Shown piece after piece: positions 17,099 to 27,211 of a DNA stretch of 64,000 nucleotides. The first letter of the stretch is position 1. Each line of letters starts with the position of its first letter. The notes under the pieces are model-generated. The model worked only from the letters and a program-made list of their open reading frames with translations. It made no database searches and was not told the origin of the DNA. Source of the DNA: JAJYTL01 sp046705265 (GTDB lineage Bacteria > Pseudomonadota > Alphaproteobacteria > Ferrovibrionales > Ferrovibrionaceae); contig JBJKQL010000062.1 in NCBI GenBank assembly GCA_046705265.1, positions 1 to 64,000 of the forward strand, in the 5' to 3' direction. The position numbers were made by a program, and so were the translations under genes.

Positions 17099-19210
17099 TG
17101 CCGAGTGGGTAATATCGAGCCATTCATCTTCGGTCAGAATCGCCACCCCTTCTTGCCGCGCCTTCGCGAGCTTACTACCGGCTTCGGACCCGGCGACAAC
17201 ATAATCGGTCTTCTTCGAAACCGACCCTGCGACCCTGGCACCCAAGGCTTCGGCTTTGGCCTTGGCTTCGGAGCGCGTCATGTGTTCGAGCGTGCCAGTA
17301 AACACAACCGTCTTGCCGGCGAGCAGCGACTTCGCCTTAGACACGACGAAATCCTCGACTATCACTTCTTTCCGTAATGCGGCGACGGCTTCGCGGTTAT
17401 GCCGCTCCGCGACGAAATCGACCAGCGCGGCGGCTACGACATCGCCGATGCCCTCGATCGCGCCCAGCTCGGCCCAGGCTTCGCTATTACGATTCTCGGC
17501 CGCCTTCAAGGCCTGCAGCAGATTGTCGAGCGAGCCGTAATTCATGGCGAGAAGCCGCGCCGTCGCCTGCCCGACATGGCGGATACCAAGCGCATAAAGG
17601 AACCGCTCGAGCGGGATGCGGCGACGCGCCTCGATAGCGGCGAAGAGCTTCGCGGCGGAAACCTCGCCCCAACCCTCCCACTCGCGGAGCGGCGTTTCGG
17701 CCTGACGGTCATACACCGCCATGTGGAAGATATCGACCGGCGTTTTCACGACGCCGGCCTCGAAAAAGGCTTGAATCTGCTTCTCGCCCAAACCGTCGAT
17801 ATCGAAGGCATCGCGCGAGACAAAATGGCGCAAGCGCTCAACGATCTGCGCCGCGCAGATAAGACCGCCGGTGCAGCGCCGGGCCGCTTCCTGCTTACCG
17901 GTCTTGGGGTTGGCCTCGCGCACGGCATGGCTGCCACATACCGGGCAAAGACGGGGGAAAGCGTAAGGCTTGGCGCCGCGGGGGCGTTTGTCCGCGACCA
18001 CGCGCAGGACCTGCGGGATCACGTCGCCAGCGCGGCGAATGATCACCATATCGCCGATGCGAACATCCTTGCGCTCGATTTCCTCCTCATTGTGTAAGGT
18101 CGCATTTGAGACCACGACACCGCCGACGGTGACGGGTTTAAGCCGAGCCACCGGCGTCAGCGTGCCGGTTCGGCCGACCTGAATATCGATGCCGAGCACC
18201 TCGGTCTCCGCTTCTTCCGCCTTAAATTTGTGGGCGATGGCCCAGCGCGGGCTGCGGCTCACGAATCCGAGGCGGTCCTGCCAATCGAGGCGATCGACCT
18301 TGTAGACGACCCCGTCGATATCGTAATCGAGATCGGCACGCATCGATTCAAGCCCGCGGTGAACGGCGAGCGCCTCATCGACACCATGGCAGGTCTTGGA
18401 AAAAGGATTAATAACCAGGCCCCAAGTGCGGAAGCGCGCGATGACGCCCGAATGCGTTTTCGCGGGAAGGCTGCTCGCCTCGCCCCAGGCATAGGCGAAG
18501 AAATGCAGCGGCCGCTCAGCGGTGATTCTCGGATCGAGCTGGCGCAGACTTCCCGCCGCCGCGTTACGCGGGTTGGCGAAGGGCGCTCGACCGGCCTTAA
18601 TTTGCGCCTCATTGAGCCGAAAGAATTCGTCGCGGCGCATATAGACCTCGCCCCGGATCTCGATCTCGTCCGGCACGTCGTCGCCCCTTAACAGCTCCGG
18701 AAGATCAGCGATGGTGCGCATATTGGCGGTAACGTCTTCGCCGATCTGCCCGTCCCCCCGGGTAGCTCCCTGCACGAAACGCCCTTTGCGATAGAGCAGG
18801 TTGGCGGCGAGGCCATCGATCTTCGGTTCAGCCACGAGAAGCACCGGTTTGTCTGGTTCGAGGCCGAGGAAACGCCGTATGCGGGCAACGAAATCCCGCA
18901 CTGCCTCCTCGGCGAAGGCATTGTCGAGCGAAAGCATGGGCTGGCGGTGGGCGACCTTGCGAAAACCCTCGGCAACCGCGCCGCCAATGGTCTGGCTCGG
19001 GCTGTCCTTCGTGACAAGGTTGGGGAATCGCGCCTCGATCGCGAGCAAACGCTGGAACAAGGCATCGAATGCCGCATCCGAGATCACTGGGTGCGCCTCG
19101 ACGTAATAACGGCGATTGTGGGCATTGATTTCGTCGACCAGACGTTGGTGTTCCGCCGCTGCGGCTGCCGCGCTTAATGCCCCTACCGGCGTTGTCTTAT
19201 GCGTGGCCAT
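17090..19210 (-). CDS. ligA: NAD-dependent DNA ligase
   Basis: 706 residues that seal nicks in replication and repair using NAD. The adenylation domain holds the nucleophilic Lys in EPKIDGLA near residue 125. OB-fold, four-Cys zinc finger (CPVCG, then two further Cys around 430), helix-hairpin-helix and a C-terminal BRCT domain (GKTVVFTGTLEHMTRSEAK) follow. The ATG overlaps the recN stop by one base (TGATG), so ligA is translated after recN. Confidence 0.98.
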   Translation of the reverse strand: MATHKTTPVGALSAAAAAAEHQRLVDEINAHNRRYYVEAHPVISDAAFDALFQRLLAIEARFPNLVTKDSPSQTIGGAVAEGFRKVAHRQPMLSLDNAFAEEAVRDFVARIRRFLGLEPDKPVLLVAEPKIDGLAANLLYRKGRFVQGATRGDGQIGEDVTANMRTIADLPELLRGDDVPDEIEIRGEVYMRRDEFFRLNEAQIKAGRAPFANPRNAAAGSLRQLDPRITAERPLHFFAYAWGEASSLPAKTHSGVIARFRTWGLVINPFSKTCHGVDEALAVHRGLESMRADLDYDIDGVVYKVDRLDWQDRLGFVSRSPRWAIAHKFKAEEAETEVLGIDIQVGRTGTLTPVARLKPVTVGGVVVSNATLHNEEEIERKDVRIGDMVIIRRAGDVIPQVLRVVADKRPRGAKPYAFPRLCPVCGSHAVREANPKTGKQEAARRCTGGLICAAQIVERLRHFVSRDAFDIDGLGEKQIQAFFEAGVVKTPVDIFHMAVYDRQAETPLREWEGWGEVSAAKLFAAIEARRRIPLERFLYALGIRHVGQATARLLAMNYGSLDNLLQALKAAENRNSEAWAELGAIEGIGDVVAAALVDFVAERHNREAVAALRKEVIVEDFVVSKAKSLLAGKTVVFTGTLEHMTRSEAKAKAEALGARVAGSVSKKTDYVVAGSEAGSKLAKARQEGVAILTEDEWLDITHSASF

Positions 19211-20874
19211 CAGGCCGATTCGTTCAGTAAGCTCGCTGCTGCCGCACGCGCCTGAGCCGTGACGGTCGCACCGGCCAGCATCCGGGCGATCTCCTCTTCC
19301 CGGCCCTCGGCATCGAGCTTCGCGACGAGAGGCGTTCCACCCCTGCCCTTGGCGACGAGCCAGTGATGGGTCCCGCGTGCAGCAACCTGTGGCGAATGAG
19401 TCACCACCAGAACTTGAAGATCGCCGGCAAGCCGGCTAAGCCGAATCCCGACCGCCGCCGCTGTGGCCCCCCCCACGCCGCGGTCGACCTCGTCAAAAAT
19501 GAGCGTTGGCGCCGAACTCCGACGCGCCAGCACGACCTTCAATGCCAGCATGAGACGCGAAAGCTCGCCACCCGAAGCAATCTTGCCGAGCGGCCCTGGC
19601 GTGGCACCGGCCTGCGTCGCGACCTTAAAGGTGACGTGATCGCAGCCCTCGGGGCCACCTTGCTCGGATGCATCGGAAACGATCTCCGTTACGAAGCGGA
19701 CCTTGCCGAGCTTAAGTGGCGCCAACTCACGCTCAACCGCCCGGTCGAGTCGCGCAGCCGCGGACTGCCGCACCGCGCTAAGCTTCGAGGCGGCTGCCGC
19801 GTAGGCCGCCGCGGTCGCCTCCGCGTCCTTGCGCAATTTTGATATTTCGGCGCTGCCGGCGTCGACCGCGTCGAGACGACGGGCGAAATCCTCGGCCAAG
19901 GCGGCGAGATCGTCGACCCCGATTCGATGCTTGCGTGCGAGCGCGCGGAGGGCGAAAAGCCGTTCTTCGACACGTTCCAGCTCTTCTGGCTTTATGCCGA
20001 CCGCGTCGCACGCGGAACCGAGCAGGTTCGTCACCTCCGAGGCTTCTACGCTCGCACGCTCTAACGCTTCGAGGAGCGGCCGCAGCCGTTCGCCGCTGCG
20101 CTCCGCAAGCCGCAAAACGACGCGATATGCGGCGCCAAGCCGGCTTTCGACGCTTTCACCAGCGTTCAAAATCTCACCCGTCTGGCGCAGGCCTTCGGCG
20201 AGCTTACCGCTTTGCAAGGCCTGCGCACGCCGCTCGGCAAGCCGCGCTTCTTCGCCGGGTTCGGGGCCAAGACGGCGCAATTCATCCAGCGCATGACGAA
20301 GGAAATCGGCTTCCGCTTCGCTCGCCTTGAGCGACGCTTCGCGCAGCGTCAAGGCGCGAGTGACGTCGCGACGGCGCTCGGCGGCGGCTCTTACCCGCTT
20401 GCGATCGTCTTCGGCGCCAGCAAAGGCATCGAGCAGATCGCAATGGCGCCGAGCATCGAGCAGACCCTGCTCATCATGCTGGCCGTGGCGCTCGACAAGA
20501 AGTTCGCCAAGGCGGCGCAACAGGCCGGCGCTCGTCGGCTGGTCGTTTACGAGGGCGCGGCTCTTACCGTCGGCAGCAATGGTCCGACGTAGGATAAGGT
20601 CATCCTCGATCGGCAGTCCCTGTTCTTCGAGCAGCGCATGGACCGGATGACCAAGGCCGAGGCTGAGTGTGAAGGTGGCGGTAACCATGGCCTGCGTGGC
20701 ACCGGGGCGAAGGATTCCTGGTCCCGGTCGTTCGCCCATGGCCAAACCCAAAGCATCCAAAAGAATCGATTTACCGGCCCCGGTTTCGCCAGTCAGGACA
20801 CAAAGCCCAGCGTGGAATTCGAGATCCAGCCGTTCGACGAAGATGAAGTCGCGGAGCGAGAGCCGGGCCAACAT
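19210..20874 (-). CDS. recN: DNA repair protein RecN (SMC-like ATPase)
   Basis: 554 residues. Walker A (GETGAGKS) is near residue 30, with a long coiled coil between the two ATPase halves. The Walker B/signature region (GGELSRLMLALK, then LIFDEVDRGVGG) is in the C-terminal part. RecN tethers broken DNA during recombination repair. It starts 10 bases after the bamD stop and is coupled to ligA downstream, so bamD-recN-ligA form one minus-strand unit. Confidence 0.97.
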   Translation of the reverse strand: MLARLSLRDFIFVERLDLEFHAGLCVLTGETGAGKSILLDALGLAMGERPGPGILRPGATQAMVTATFTLSLGLGHPVHALLEEQGLPIEDDLILRRTIAADGKSRALVNDQPTSAGLLRRLGELLVERHGQHDEQGLLDARRHCDLLDAFAGAEDDRKRVRAAAERRRDVTRALTLREASLKASEAEADFLRHALDELRRLGPEPGEEARLAERRAQALQSGKLAEGLRQTGEILNAGESVESRLGAAYRVVLRLAERSGERLRPLLEALERASVEASEVTNLLGSACDAVGIKPEELERVEERLFALRALARKHRIGVDDLAALAEDFARRLDAVDAGSAEISKLRKDAEATAAAYAAAASKLSAVRQSAAARLDRAVERELAPLKLGKVRFVTEIVSDASEQGGPEGCDHVTFKVATQAGATPGPLGKIASGGELSRLMLALKVVLARRSSAPTLIFDEVDRGVGGATAAAVGIRLSRLAGDLQVLVVTHSPQVAARGTHHWLVAKGRGGTPLVAKLDAEGREEEIARMLAGATVTAQARAAAASLLNESA

Positions 20875-20884
20875 GGCCGCGCCG

Positions 20885-21679
20885 TCACAAGACCGTGTGC
20901 CAGACTTTGCTCAACCATGACCCCTGATGCGCCACCGGCGTGAGGTGCGCGCCGGTGAGCAGCGCGTAGGCCCGCGCATACCACGGGCTGCCAGGGAAAT
21001 TGTGGCCGAGCACGGCCGCCGCGGTTTCCGCCTCGTCGGTAATGCCAAGCGCAAGATAACATTCGGTCAGCCGTTCGAGCGCTTCTGGCACTTGGGTCGT
21101 CGTCTGATACTTTTCCACCACCGTACGAAAGCGGCCAATGGCCGCGATGTAATCGCCTTTATTTTCGTAGAAGCGGCCGATCGCCATGTCTTTGCCCGCA
21201 AGATGGTCACGCGCCAATCCGATTTTCAGACGGGCATCGCGCGCGTAAAGCGAGTTGGGGAAGCGCCTCACCACCTCCTGCAACGCCTTCAACGCTAGTT
21301 CGGTAATTTTTTGGTCACGGCCAACGTCGATGATCTGATCGTAATAGCAATTGGCAACCAAATAGTAGGCGTAGGCCACGTCCTTGTCGCCGGGATGAAG
21401 CTGGATATAGCGTTGCGCCGCGACAATCGCGTCGTCATAGTGATGTCCGCGATAACTGGCATAGGCGGACATAATCTGTGCCTTGTTCGCCCAGGGCGAA
21501 TAAGGATGCTGCAGATCGACTTGGTCGAATTCCTTAGCGGCACGGCCGTATTCGCCGTTCACCATTTCATTCATGGCGCGGTCGTAAAGGTATGCGACAG
21601 GGTGTTCTTTTTCGACCGGCTTGGTGGAACTGCAGGCCGTAAGGAAAACGAGAATGAAGACCAGAAAGAGCGTGCGCAT
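20885..21679 (-). CDS. bamD: Outer-membrane assembly lipoprotein BamD
   Basis: 264 residues. The lipoprotein signal ends VFLTAC (lipidated Cys16) and is followed by five TPR-like repeats, including the typical YDRAMNEMVNGEYGRAAKEF and YQTTTQVPEALERL segments. BamD is the essential lipoprotein that recruits barrel substrates to BamA. Length is normal. A 244-base gap separates it from lpxC, so its promoter probably lies there. Confidence 0.96.
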   Translation of the reverse strand: MRTLFLVFILVFLTACSSTKPVEKEHPVAYLYDRAMNEMVNGEYGRAAKEFDQVDLQHPYSPWANKAQIMSAYASYRGHHYDDAIVAAQRYIQLHPGDKDVAYAYYLVANCYYDQIIDVGRDQKITELALKALQEVVRRFPNSLYARDARLKIGLARDHLAGKDMAIGRFYENKGDYIAAIGRFRTVVEKYQTTTQVPEALERLTECYLALGITDEAETAAAVLGHNFPGSPWYARAYALLTGAHLTPVAHQGSWLSKVWHTVL

Positions 21680-21923
21680 CGGCCCTACGTGCCATGATCA
21701 TTAAGACAAAACCGCCCGACCATCCCCTGCCGAACCAGCACGCGGGCCGGGGCTAAGGAACTGCCGCGGCGACATTCTAGCCGATAATCGGGGATAAGAT
21801 GAAGCGAAGCGCGAAGCTCTTTTCCCATCGCGCCCGGCGCCGAGTCGCGTTAGCTCGGTCCGGAAAGCCAATCAGAAAATGTTAGCCATGCTCAAGACGA
21901 AGGGCCGAACAAGCCCAGCTGAT

Positions 21924-22889
21924 CTACAGTGCGGCGCGACGGGGCCACGCCTCTGTCTCGGTTTCCGCTTCCTCCCGAACCTCGACACGCCAAGCGGAGG
22001 GTTCGGAGAAAAGCGCCTGCAGGAGCTTGGCATGCATCGCATGGCCGGACCGGAAGCCCCGGAAATGCCCCAGAATGGGGGCCCCGGCGAGGTAGAGATC
22101 CCCCAGCGCATCGAGCACCTTGTGACGCACGAACTCGTCCTGATAGCGAAGCCCCCCTTCGTTCAGAACTCCGTCGTCTCCGACCACTATCGCGTTGGCG
22201 AGCGAACCGCCCTTCGCAAGGCCCGATGACCAAAGCTTTTCGAGATCGCGCGCAAAGCCAAAGGTACGCGCCGAGCTGAACTCTTCCGCGAACACATCCT
22301 CGTCAAGATCGACGGAAATCGCCTGTTCGCCGACTGGGGAATTCGGGAAATCGATCTCAAAGCTGATCCGAAAGCTCTCGGCCGGCACGAGTTCGGCGGA
22401 GCACCGACGATCACCGACGCGAATCGCACGCAACACCCGAAGGTACCGTCTCGGTGCCGATTGTTCGACGACACCGGCCCGTTGAATCAGTTCCACGAAG
22501 GGCGCTGCTGAACCGTCCATCGCTGGCACCTCTGGGCCGTCAAGGTCGACCCGAACATTGTCGATTCCAAGGCCCGAGAAAGAGGCGAGTAGATGCTCTA
22601 CCGTCTTGACACCGACACCGGCCGCATCGGCGATCTCCGTACAGAGTTCGGAGGTACGCACCCGGTCGATAACGGCTGGAATGATCATGGCCGACTCGTC
22701 GAGATCAATCCGGCGAAAGGCCACCCCGCTATCGGCTGGCGCTGGATGCAGATCGAGCTTGACCTCAGCTCCGGTGTGCAGGCCGATACCACTACAACTC
22801 ACGCCGCTGCGCAGTGTTTTCTGTGGAATGAGAACGGACTGAACCGCTGGACGGATCGCACTGGAAATCGACCGGACTTGTTGCTGCAC
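21924..22889 (-). CDS. lpxC: UDP-3-O-acyl-N-acetylglucosamine deacetylase
   Basis: The committed, zinc-dependent step of lipid A synthesis. 321 residues with SGIGLHTG near the start, zinc ligands in TVEHLLAS and in FVRHKVLDALGD, and the catalytic His of HAMHAKLLQAL. The start is GTG 22889, with GGGGG seven bases upstream. The gene sits downstream of ftsZ as in many proteobacteria, but a 409-base gap suggests separate expression. Confidence 0.97.
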   Translation of the reverse strand: MQQQVRSISSAIRPAVQSVLIPQKTLRSGVSCSGIGLHTGAEVKLDLHPAPADSGVAFRRIDLDESAMIIPAVIDRVRTSELCTEIADAAGVGVKTVEHLLASFSGLGIDNVRVDLDGPEVPAMDGSAAPFVELIQRAGVVEQSAPRRYLRVLRAIRVGDRRCSAELVPAESFRISFEIDFPNSPVGEQAISVDLDEDVFAEEFSSARTFGFARDLEKLWSSGLAKGGSLANAIVVGDDGVLNEGGLRYQDEFVRHKVLDALGDLYLAGAPILGHFRGFRSGHAMHAKLLQALFSEPSAWRVEVREEAETETEAWPRRAAL

Positions 22890-23298
22890 AGGTTACCCCC
22901 TTTATCCGACCTTACCCACAAGAACCAGAGACGATCCCGACGCGCTTGCGTCAAACTCCGATTCCGCTCTCTATGTCAAGCTCTTGGGCAGAATCTGCGA
23001 GGGGGATAATCCACCAATCCGCCGCAGCGCACAAATCACTCTTTGTTACGCTTTGTTACCAAGAAACCGACACTAACATTTTGATCTGGACCATTTTTCC
23101 ATTTTCGGCATCGGTCGGATATCGAAACGGCCGCCACTCCCTGCGGATGATGGCCGAAGGAGCCAGGCGACCTACCCGGCTACCTTCAGCAGTCTTCCCA
23201 CGCTCGTTCCGCCCCCCTCGCTGACGTCACTACGGACGCTACGCCGGTTGGCACCCCTCACAGCAGCCGCTTTCGCCTAGACCCAACCCATCTCCCGC
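22890..23298. other. ftsZ-lpxC intergenic region
   Basis: No gene seen. On the minus strand a TTGACA (complement of 22974-22979) lies about 85 bases before the lpxC GTG and could be a -35 element, but the matching -10 is poor. No convincing terminator for ftsZ was found. Confidence 0.4.
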
Positions 23299-24993
23299 TC
23301 AGTTGGCCTGACGGCGAAGAAAGGCGGGGATGTCCAACAGATCCTCCTCTCGCTGCGGTGTTGATGGCCGTTCCGGCGCCTCGAAACCACTCAAGGTCGG
23401 AGCGGTCGGCGCTTGATTTTGCGCCGTAACCGCCCTCGCCATGCGCGGCTCGGCACGGGATGGCAGCGACGCTTCGCCGGCGCTTCGTCCGCGCGCCGTC
23501 GTTCGGGCGATACGTTCGAACAGGCCAGGGCGACGGCCTTCCCGTTCTTGGCTCGGCGCGTTGACAATCTCAGCCTCGCGGAAAGGATCGGGTGCCGTGA
23601 CCTCTGCTTGAGCCTGACCGCTCGCGCGATGCGGCGGAATGAACGGCGCCTCCTGAGGCTGGAAATGAACCGGGGCTGCCACGGCAGCCGGCTGCACGCG
23701 GGGCTGCGGCTCGGCTCGCACGATGCCTTCCGACCGTGCCGAGCTATCAGCCTTGGCGACATTTTCCGCGCGGGTGAGCGGACCCGGCGCTTGTGCCACC
23801 GGCGAATGAACCGGAGATGGCGCGGGCGAGGATATCGAAACCGGAGCCGGAGCCGGCGACGCGGCCAGGGCCGCCATGCCTCCATGGCCGCCGACGCCGC
23901 GACGCGGCTCGCCTTCGGCTCGGAAGGAAGCAGGCGCTGGCGATGGTGAGGCTGCGGGGCGAGCCGCTTCCGGGCGTACGAACGGCGTCACGACGCCGTT
24001 CGAAACAGGCGGCTTGACGGTGCTTGTAGCAGCTTCGATGCCCGTCGCCACGACCGAAACCCGCATGCGGCCGGCCAAGCTATCATCAAAGGTGGAGCCG
24101 ACGATAATATTGGCTTCCGGATCGACCTCAGACCGGATGCGGTTCGCGGCCTCGTCAACCTCAAACAAGGTAAGGTCACCGCCGCCGGTGATATTGATGA
24201 GTACGCCCTTCGCGCCCTTCATACAGACGTCGTCGAGCAGCGGATTGGCGATCGCCGCCTCGGCCGCCGCAGTGGCGCGATTCGAACCCTCGGCCTCGCC
24301 GGTCCCCATCATCGCCTTGCCCATTTCATTCATGACTGTCCGGACGTCGGCGAAATCAAGGTTAATCAGCCCCGGCATGACCATAAGGTCGGTGATGCCA
24401 CGAACACCCGCATGCAGCACGTTGTCGGCCAGTCGGAACGCATCGGCGAAGGTGGTTTTTTCCGTCACCACCCGGAACAGATTCTGATTCGGGATGATGA
24501 TCAGGGTATCAACATATTGTCCAAGGTCCTCAATGCCGGCCTCGGCAATACGCATGCGGTGGTTACCCTCGAACTGAAACGGCTTGGTCACCACGCCGAC
24601 GGTCAACACACCCATCTCGCGCGCGATACGAGCAACCACGGGCGCAGCGCCCGTGCCGGTACCACCGCCCATGCCGGCCGTGATGAAGGCCATGTGGCAA
24701 CTTTGGAGATGGTCCGCGATCTGGTCCATGACCTCCTCGGCGGCAGCGCGGCCGACATCGGGCCGAGCACCGGCTCCGAGGCCCTGGGTCACCGATACGC
24801 CGAGCTGCAGACGCTGCTCGGCCAGTGAACTCGAGAGCGCCTGCGCGTCGGTATTGGCGACCACGAATTCGACGCCAGGAAGCTGTGCGTTGATCATGTT
24901 GTTGACGGCATTGCCGCCGGCACCTCCAATACCGAATACGACAATGCGGGGTTTCAGTTCCCGTGCGACGGGAACGCTCAGATTGATTGACAT
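23299..24993 (-). CDS. ftsZ: Cell-division tubulin FtsZ
   Basis: 564 residues from the ATG at 24993, chosen because GGAGG lies just upstream and MSINLSVPVARELKPR leads directly into the GTPase domain (VFGIGGAGGNAVNNM). The frame stays open upstream but with no FtsZ character. The tubulin signature GGGTGTGAAP is near residue 105. The GTPase core ends near residue 320. A long Pro/Ala-rich linker of about 200 residues follows, then the C-terminal anchor peptide LDIPAFLRRQAN, which binds FtsA. Long linkers are usual in alphaproteobacterial FtsZ. It lies 79 bases after ftsA. Confidence 0.98.
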   Translation of the reverse strand: MSINLSVPVARELKPRIVVFGIGGAGGNAVNNMINAQLPGVEFVVANTDAQALSSSLAEQRLQLGVSVTQGLGAGARPDVGRAAAEEVMDQIADHLQSCHMAFITAGMGGGTGTGAAPVVARIAREMGVLTVGVVTKPFQFEGNHRMRIAEAGIEDLGQYVDTLIIIPNQNLFRVVTEKTTFADAFRLADNVLHAGVRGITDLMVMPGLINLDFADVRTVMNEMGKAMMGTGEAEGSNRATAAAEAAIANPLLDDVCMKGAKGVLINITGGGDLTLFEVDEAANRIRSEVDPEANIIVGSTFDDSLAGRMRVSVVATGIEAATSTVKPPVSNGVVTPFVRPEAARPAASPSPAPASFRAEGEPRRGVGGHGGMAALAASPAPAPVSISSPAPSPVHSPVAQAPGPLTRAENVAKADSSARSEGIVRAEPQPRVQPAAVAAPVHFQPQEAPFIPPHRASGQAQAEVTAPDPFREAEIVNAPSQEREGRRPGLFERIARTTARGRSAGEASLPSRAEPRMARAVTAQNQAPTAPTLSGFEAPERPSTPQREEDLLDIPAFLRRQAN

Positions 24994-25072
24994 TTTGTCA
25001 CCTCCAGGAAGACAAGTTGCTATCCCGCGTCTCCGTCGACGCCGCTTGCGGGGAAAAAACGGACGCCGCGCA

Positions 25073-26302
25073 TTAGAACACCACCCGCAGCCACTGGCCG
25101 AGACGGGCAAGCCCAGCCGAGCTGCTTTTCGGCAACCGGGCTGGCGCTTCCGTCTGAACATTGTCTGCGTAAGCGAGAACGCCGGCGCAAGCCGCGAACG
25201 CCGGCCCACCCGTCGCCTCGGCCAGACCAGCCATGCGAAGTGGCCGGCCAAGCCTCACCTGCTTGTCCAAGATTCGAGCGGCAAGTTCACGAATGCCCTG
25301 CAATTGGCTGCCGCCGCCCACCAGAACCACGCGCCGTCCGGCCAGCTTGTCAAAACCTGAAGCCTTCAGGCGTTCGCGTACCATCTCAAACATCTCTTCG
25401 GCTCGCGGCTTGATGATCCCGAAAAGGATCGAGCGCGAGACGTGATTGGGGTTCAGGTGCTCGCTTTCGCCCACTTGGGGAACGTCGATGATCTCGTTTT
25501 CGTCGCCCTTGCCGGAAAGTACGCTGCCGTAGAGCGTCTTCATACGCTCGGCATGGGCAAGCGGGGTCGACAGGCCGCGGGCGATATCAGTGGTGATATG
25601 GCCGCCGCCGATGGGAATCGAATCGGTGTGCACCAGACTGCCGTCGTAGAAGATGGCGAGAGTCGTGGTGCCTCCGCCAAGATCGATGATGGTGACACCG
25701 AGATCGGTCTCGTCCTCGACTAAAGTCGAGAGCCCGCTCGCATAAGGCGCGGCGACAAGGCCTGCGATCTTCAGATGGCACCGCTCGACGCACGTGATGA
25801 GGTTACGCACCGGACCGGGCTGCGCCGTGACCACGTGCAACGTGACGCCAAGCCGGTCGCCGAACATGCCGCGCGGATCGCGGATGCCGGCTGTGCCGTC
25901 AATCGTATAGCCGACCGGAATGGCGTGGATTACCTGGCGCTCTCCGAAGTCGCTGGCGCGCCCTTGATCGAGCGCGCGCCGAAGATCATTGTCATCGACG
26001 GGGTGGCCCGCCAGTGCCACTTCAATCCGTACCGTGTGCGACACGGGCTGGCCTGCGGTTAGCGTAAGGAAGACCTCCCGCACCGTGTCACCCGCCATGC
26101 GCTCCGCGGCATCGACTGCCGCACGAACCGATGCCTCCGCCGCTTCCATATCGACTACGGTTCCGGCCTTGAGGCCTTTCGCGACCTGATGGCCGATACC
26201 AACTACCCGCATCTCGCCGCCCTCCCGGCGCGCCAGAAAGCAGCAAACCTTGGTAGTCCCGACATCGAGTCCGGCGATCAGCACGCGCTTTTCTCCCCCC
26301 AC
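25073..26302 (-). CDS. ftsA: Cell-division actin-like protein FtsA
   Basis: 409 residues of the actin/Hsp70 fold that anchors FtsZ to the membrane. Phosphate loops are in LIAGLDVGTTKVCCF and in TIIDLGGGTTTLAIF, with the adenosine motif VVLVGGGSQLQGI. A C-terminal amphipathic stretch (SSAGLARLGQWLRVVF) matches the membrane-targeting helix. The start is GTG 26302, 21 bases after ftsQ. Confidence 0.97.
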   Translation of the reverse strand: MGGEKRVLIAGLDVGTTKVCCFLARREGGEMRVVGIGHQVAKGLKAGTVVDMEAAEASVRAAVDAAERMAGDTVREVFLTLTAGQPVSHTVRIEVALAGHPVDDNDLRRALDQGRASDFGERQVIHAIPVGYTIDGTAGIRDPRGMFGDRLGVTLHVVTAQPGPVRNLITCVERCHLKIAGLVAAPYASGLSTLVEDETDLGVTIIDLGGGTTTLAIFYDGSLVHTDSIPIGGGHITTDIARGLSTPLAHAERMKTLYGSVLSGKGDENEIIDVPQVGESEHLNPNHVSRSILFGIIKPRAEEMFEMVRERLKASGFDKLAGRRVVLVGGGSQLQGIRELAARILDKQVRLGRPLRMAGLAEATGGPAFAACAGVLAYADNVQTEAPARLPKSSSAGLARLGQWLRVVF

Positions 26303-26323
26303 AGGACTTTCTTCGTCATCCCC

Positions 26324-27211
26324 TTATCCCCTGCCGCTGCCAGCTTGCGTTCCGGCCTCATCGAAATCGGCCCTGGCACCAGGCTGCAGTTCAAGCGTGA
26401 TGCGATCAGCGAGCCGCATATCGACGACGGTCACCGCCTTCTCCAACAGACTCTGCTGCCGCTCCAGACGAGCAAGATGCTGCCAGGCCGCATCGGCATG
26501 GCGCTCCGGCAACTCCACCGTCACACCGTTCGCCAAACGGAGATTCCAGCGCCGATCGCCGACCCAGGCGGCGGCAACAACACGGCGAAATAATGCTGGC
26601 TCACTCATCAGCATGGAGAACAACGGTTCAGCCTTAGGTGCGGCACCGCGGCCGATAATGAGACGGAGGCCTCGGTAATCGCCCGACTTGGCCTCGGGCA
26701 ATACGGTGCCATCCTGGTCGATGACCTCAATGCGACCATCGATCTGCCAGCGGGCGAAGGGTTGACGCTCTACCAAGCGAACAAGAACCTCGTTCGGTAG
26801 CCGTCGAGCGACTGTTGCCGTCTTGACCCAGCCGATCCGATCGATGCGCGCGGCGGCGGCGGCGGTATTGAAGAATAAAATCGGCGTGCCACGCCGGACA
26901 TCGAGAGCGGCGAGGAGCGTGCGCTCCGGTGTCTCGTGACGTCCTTCGACGACGATTTCTCGCACGTTGAAGCCGATGGTGGCGGTACCCTTGATTAACG
27001 CGAGCCGTGCCGCGCGGTATTCAGCGCCGAACCTGCCCGAAGCGGCGCCCCAACTGACAACGGCCGCGACGGTCAGGCCGAGCCCCACGAACAAAAGCGG
27101 TTTTGACCGCCAGAAGGAGCGGCGGCGGGGGCGCGGACGTGACCGCCGCGAGGCCGCTCGCGGCCGCGCTCGTGGGAGAAGCGGAGCGTCGCGAGGGGTT
27201 ATCGATCGCAT
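26324..27211 (-). CDS. ftsQ: Cell-division protein FtsQ
   Basis: 295 residues from ATG 27211, overlapping the end of ddlB by 13 bases. A very basic cytoplasmic N-terminus (Arg-rich) is followed by one membrane segment (LLFVGLGLTVAAVVSW). Then come a POTRA domain (VREIVVEGRHETPERTLLAAL) and the beta domain that binds FtsB/FtsL. The C-terminal LADRITLELQPG is typical. A bitopic scaffold protein of the divisome. Confidence 0.94.
   Translation of the reverse strand: MRSITPRDAPLLPRARPRAASRRSRPRPRRRSFWRSKPLLFVGLGLTVAAVVSWGAASGRFGAEYRAARLALIKGTATIGFNVREIVVEGRHETPERTLLAALDVRRGTPILFFNTAAAAARIDRIGWVKTATVARRLPNEVLVRLVERQPFARWQIDGRIEVIDQDGTVLPEAKSGDYRGLRLIIGRGAAPKAEPLFSMLMSEPALFRRVVAAAWVGDRRWNLRLANGVTVELPERHADAAWQHLARLERQQSLLEKAVTVVDMRLADRITLELQPGARADFDEAGTQAGSGRG

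Noticed and set aside
22951..22979. lpxC promoter with TTGACA on the minus strand
   Set aside because: The -35 is perfect, but the hexamer 17 bases on (GTTTGA) is a poor -10, so no promoter feature was called.
24994..25251. N-terminal extension of FtsZ
   Set aside because: The ATG at 24993 has a GGAGG site directly upstream and begins the conserved domain; the extension is Arg-rich shadow sequence crossing into ftsA.
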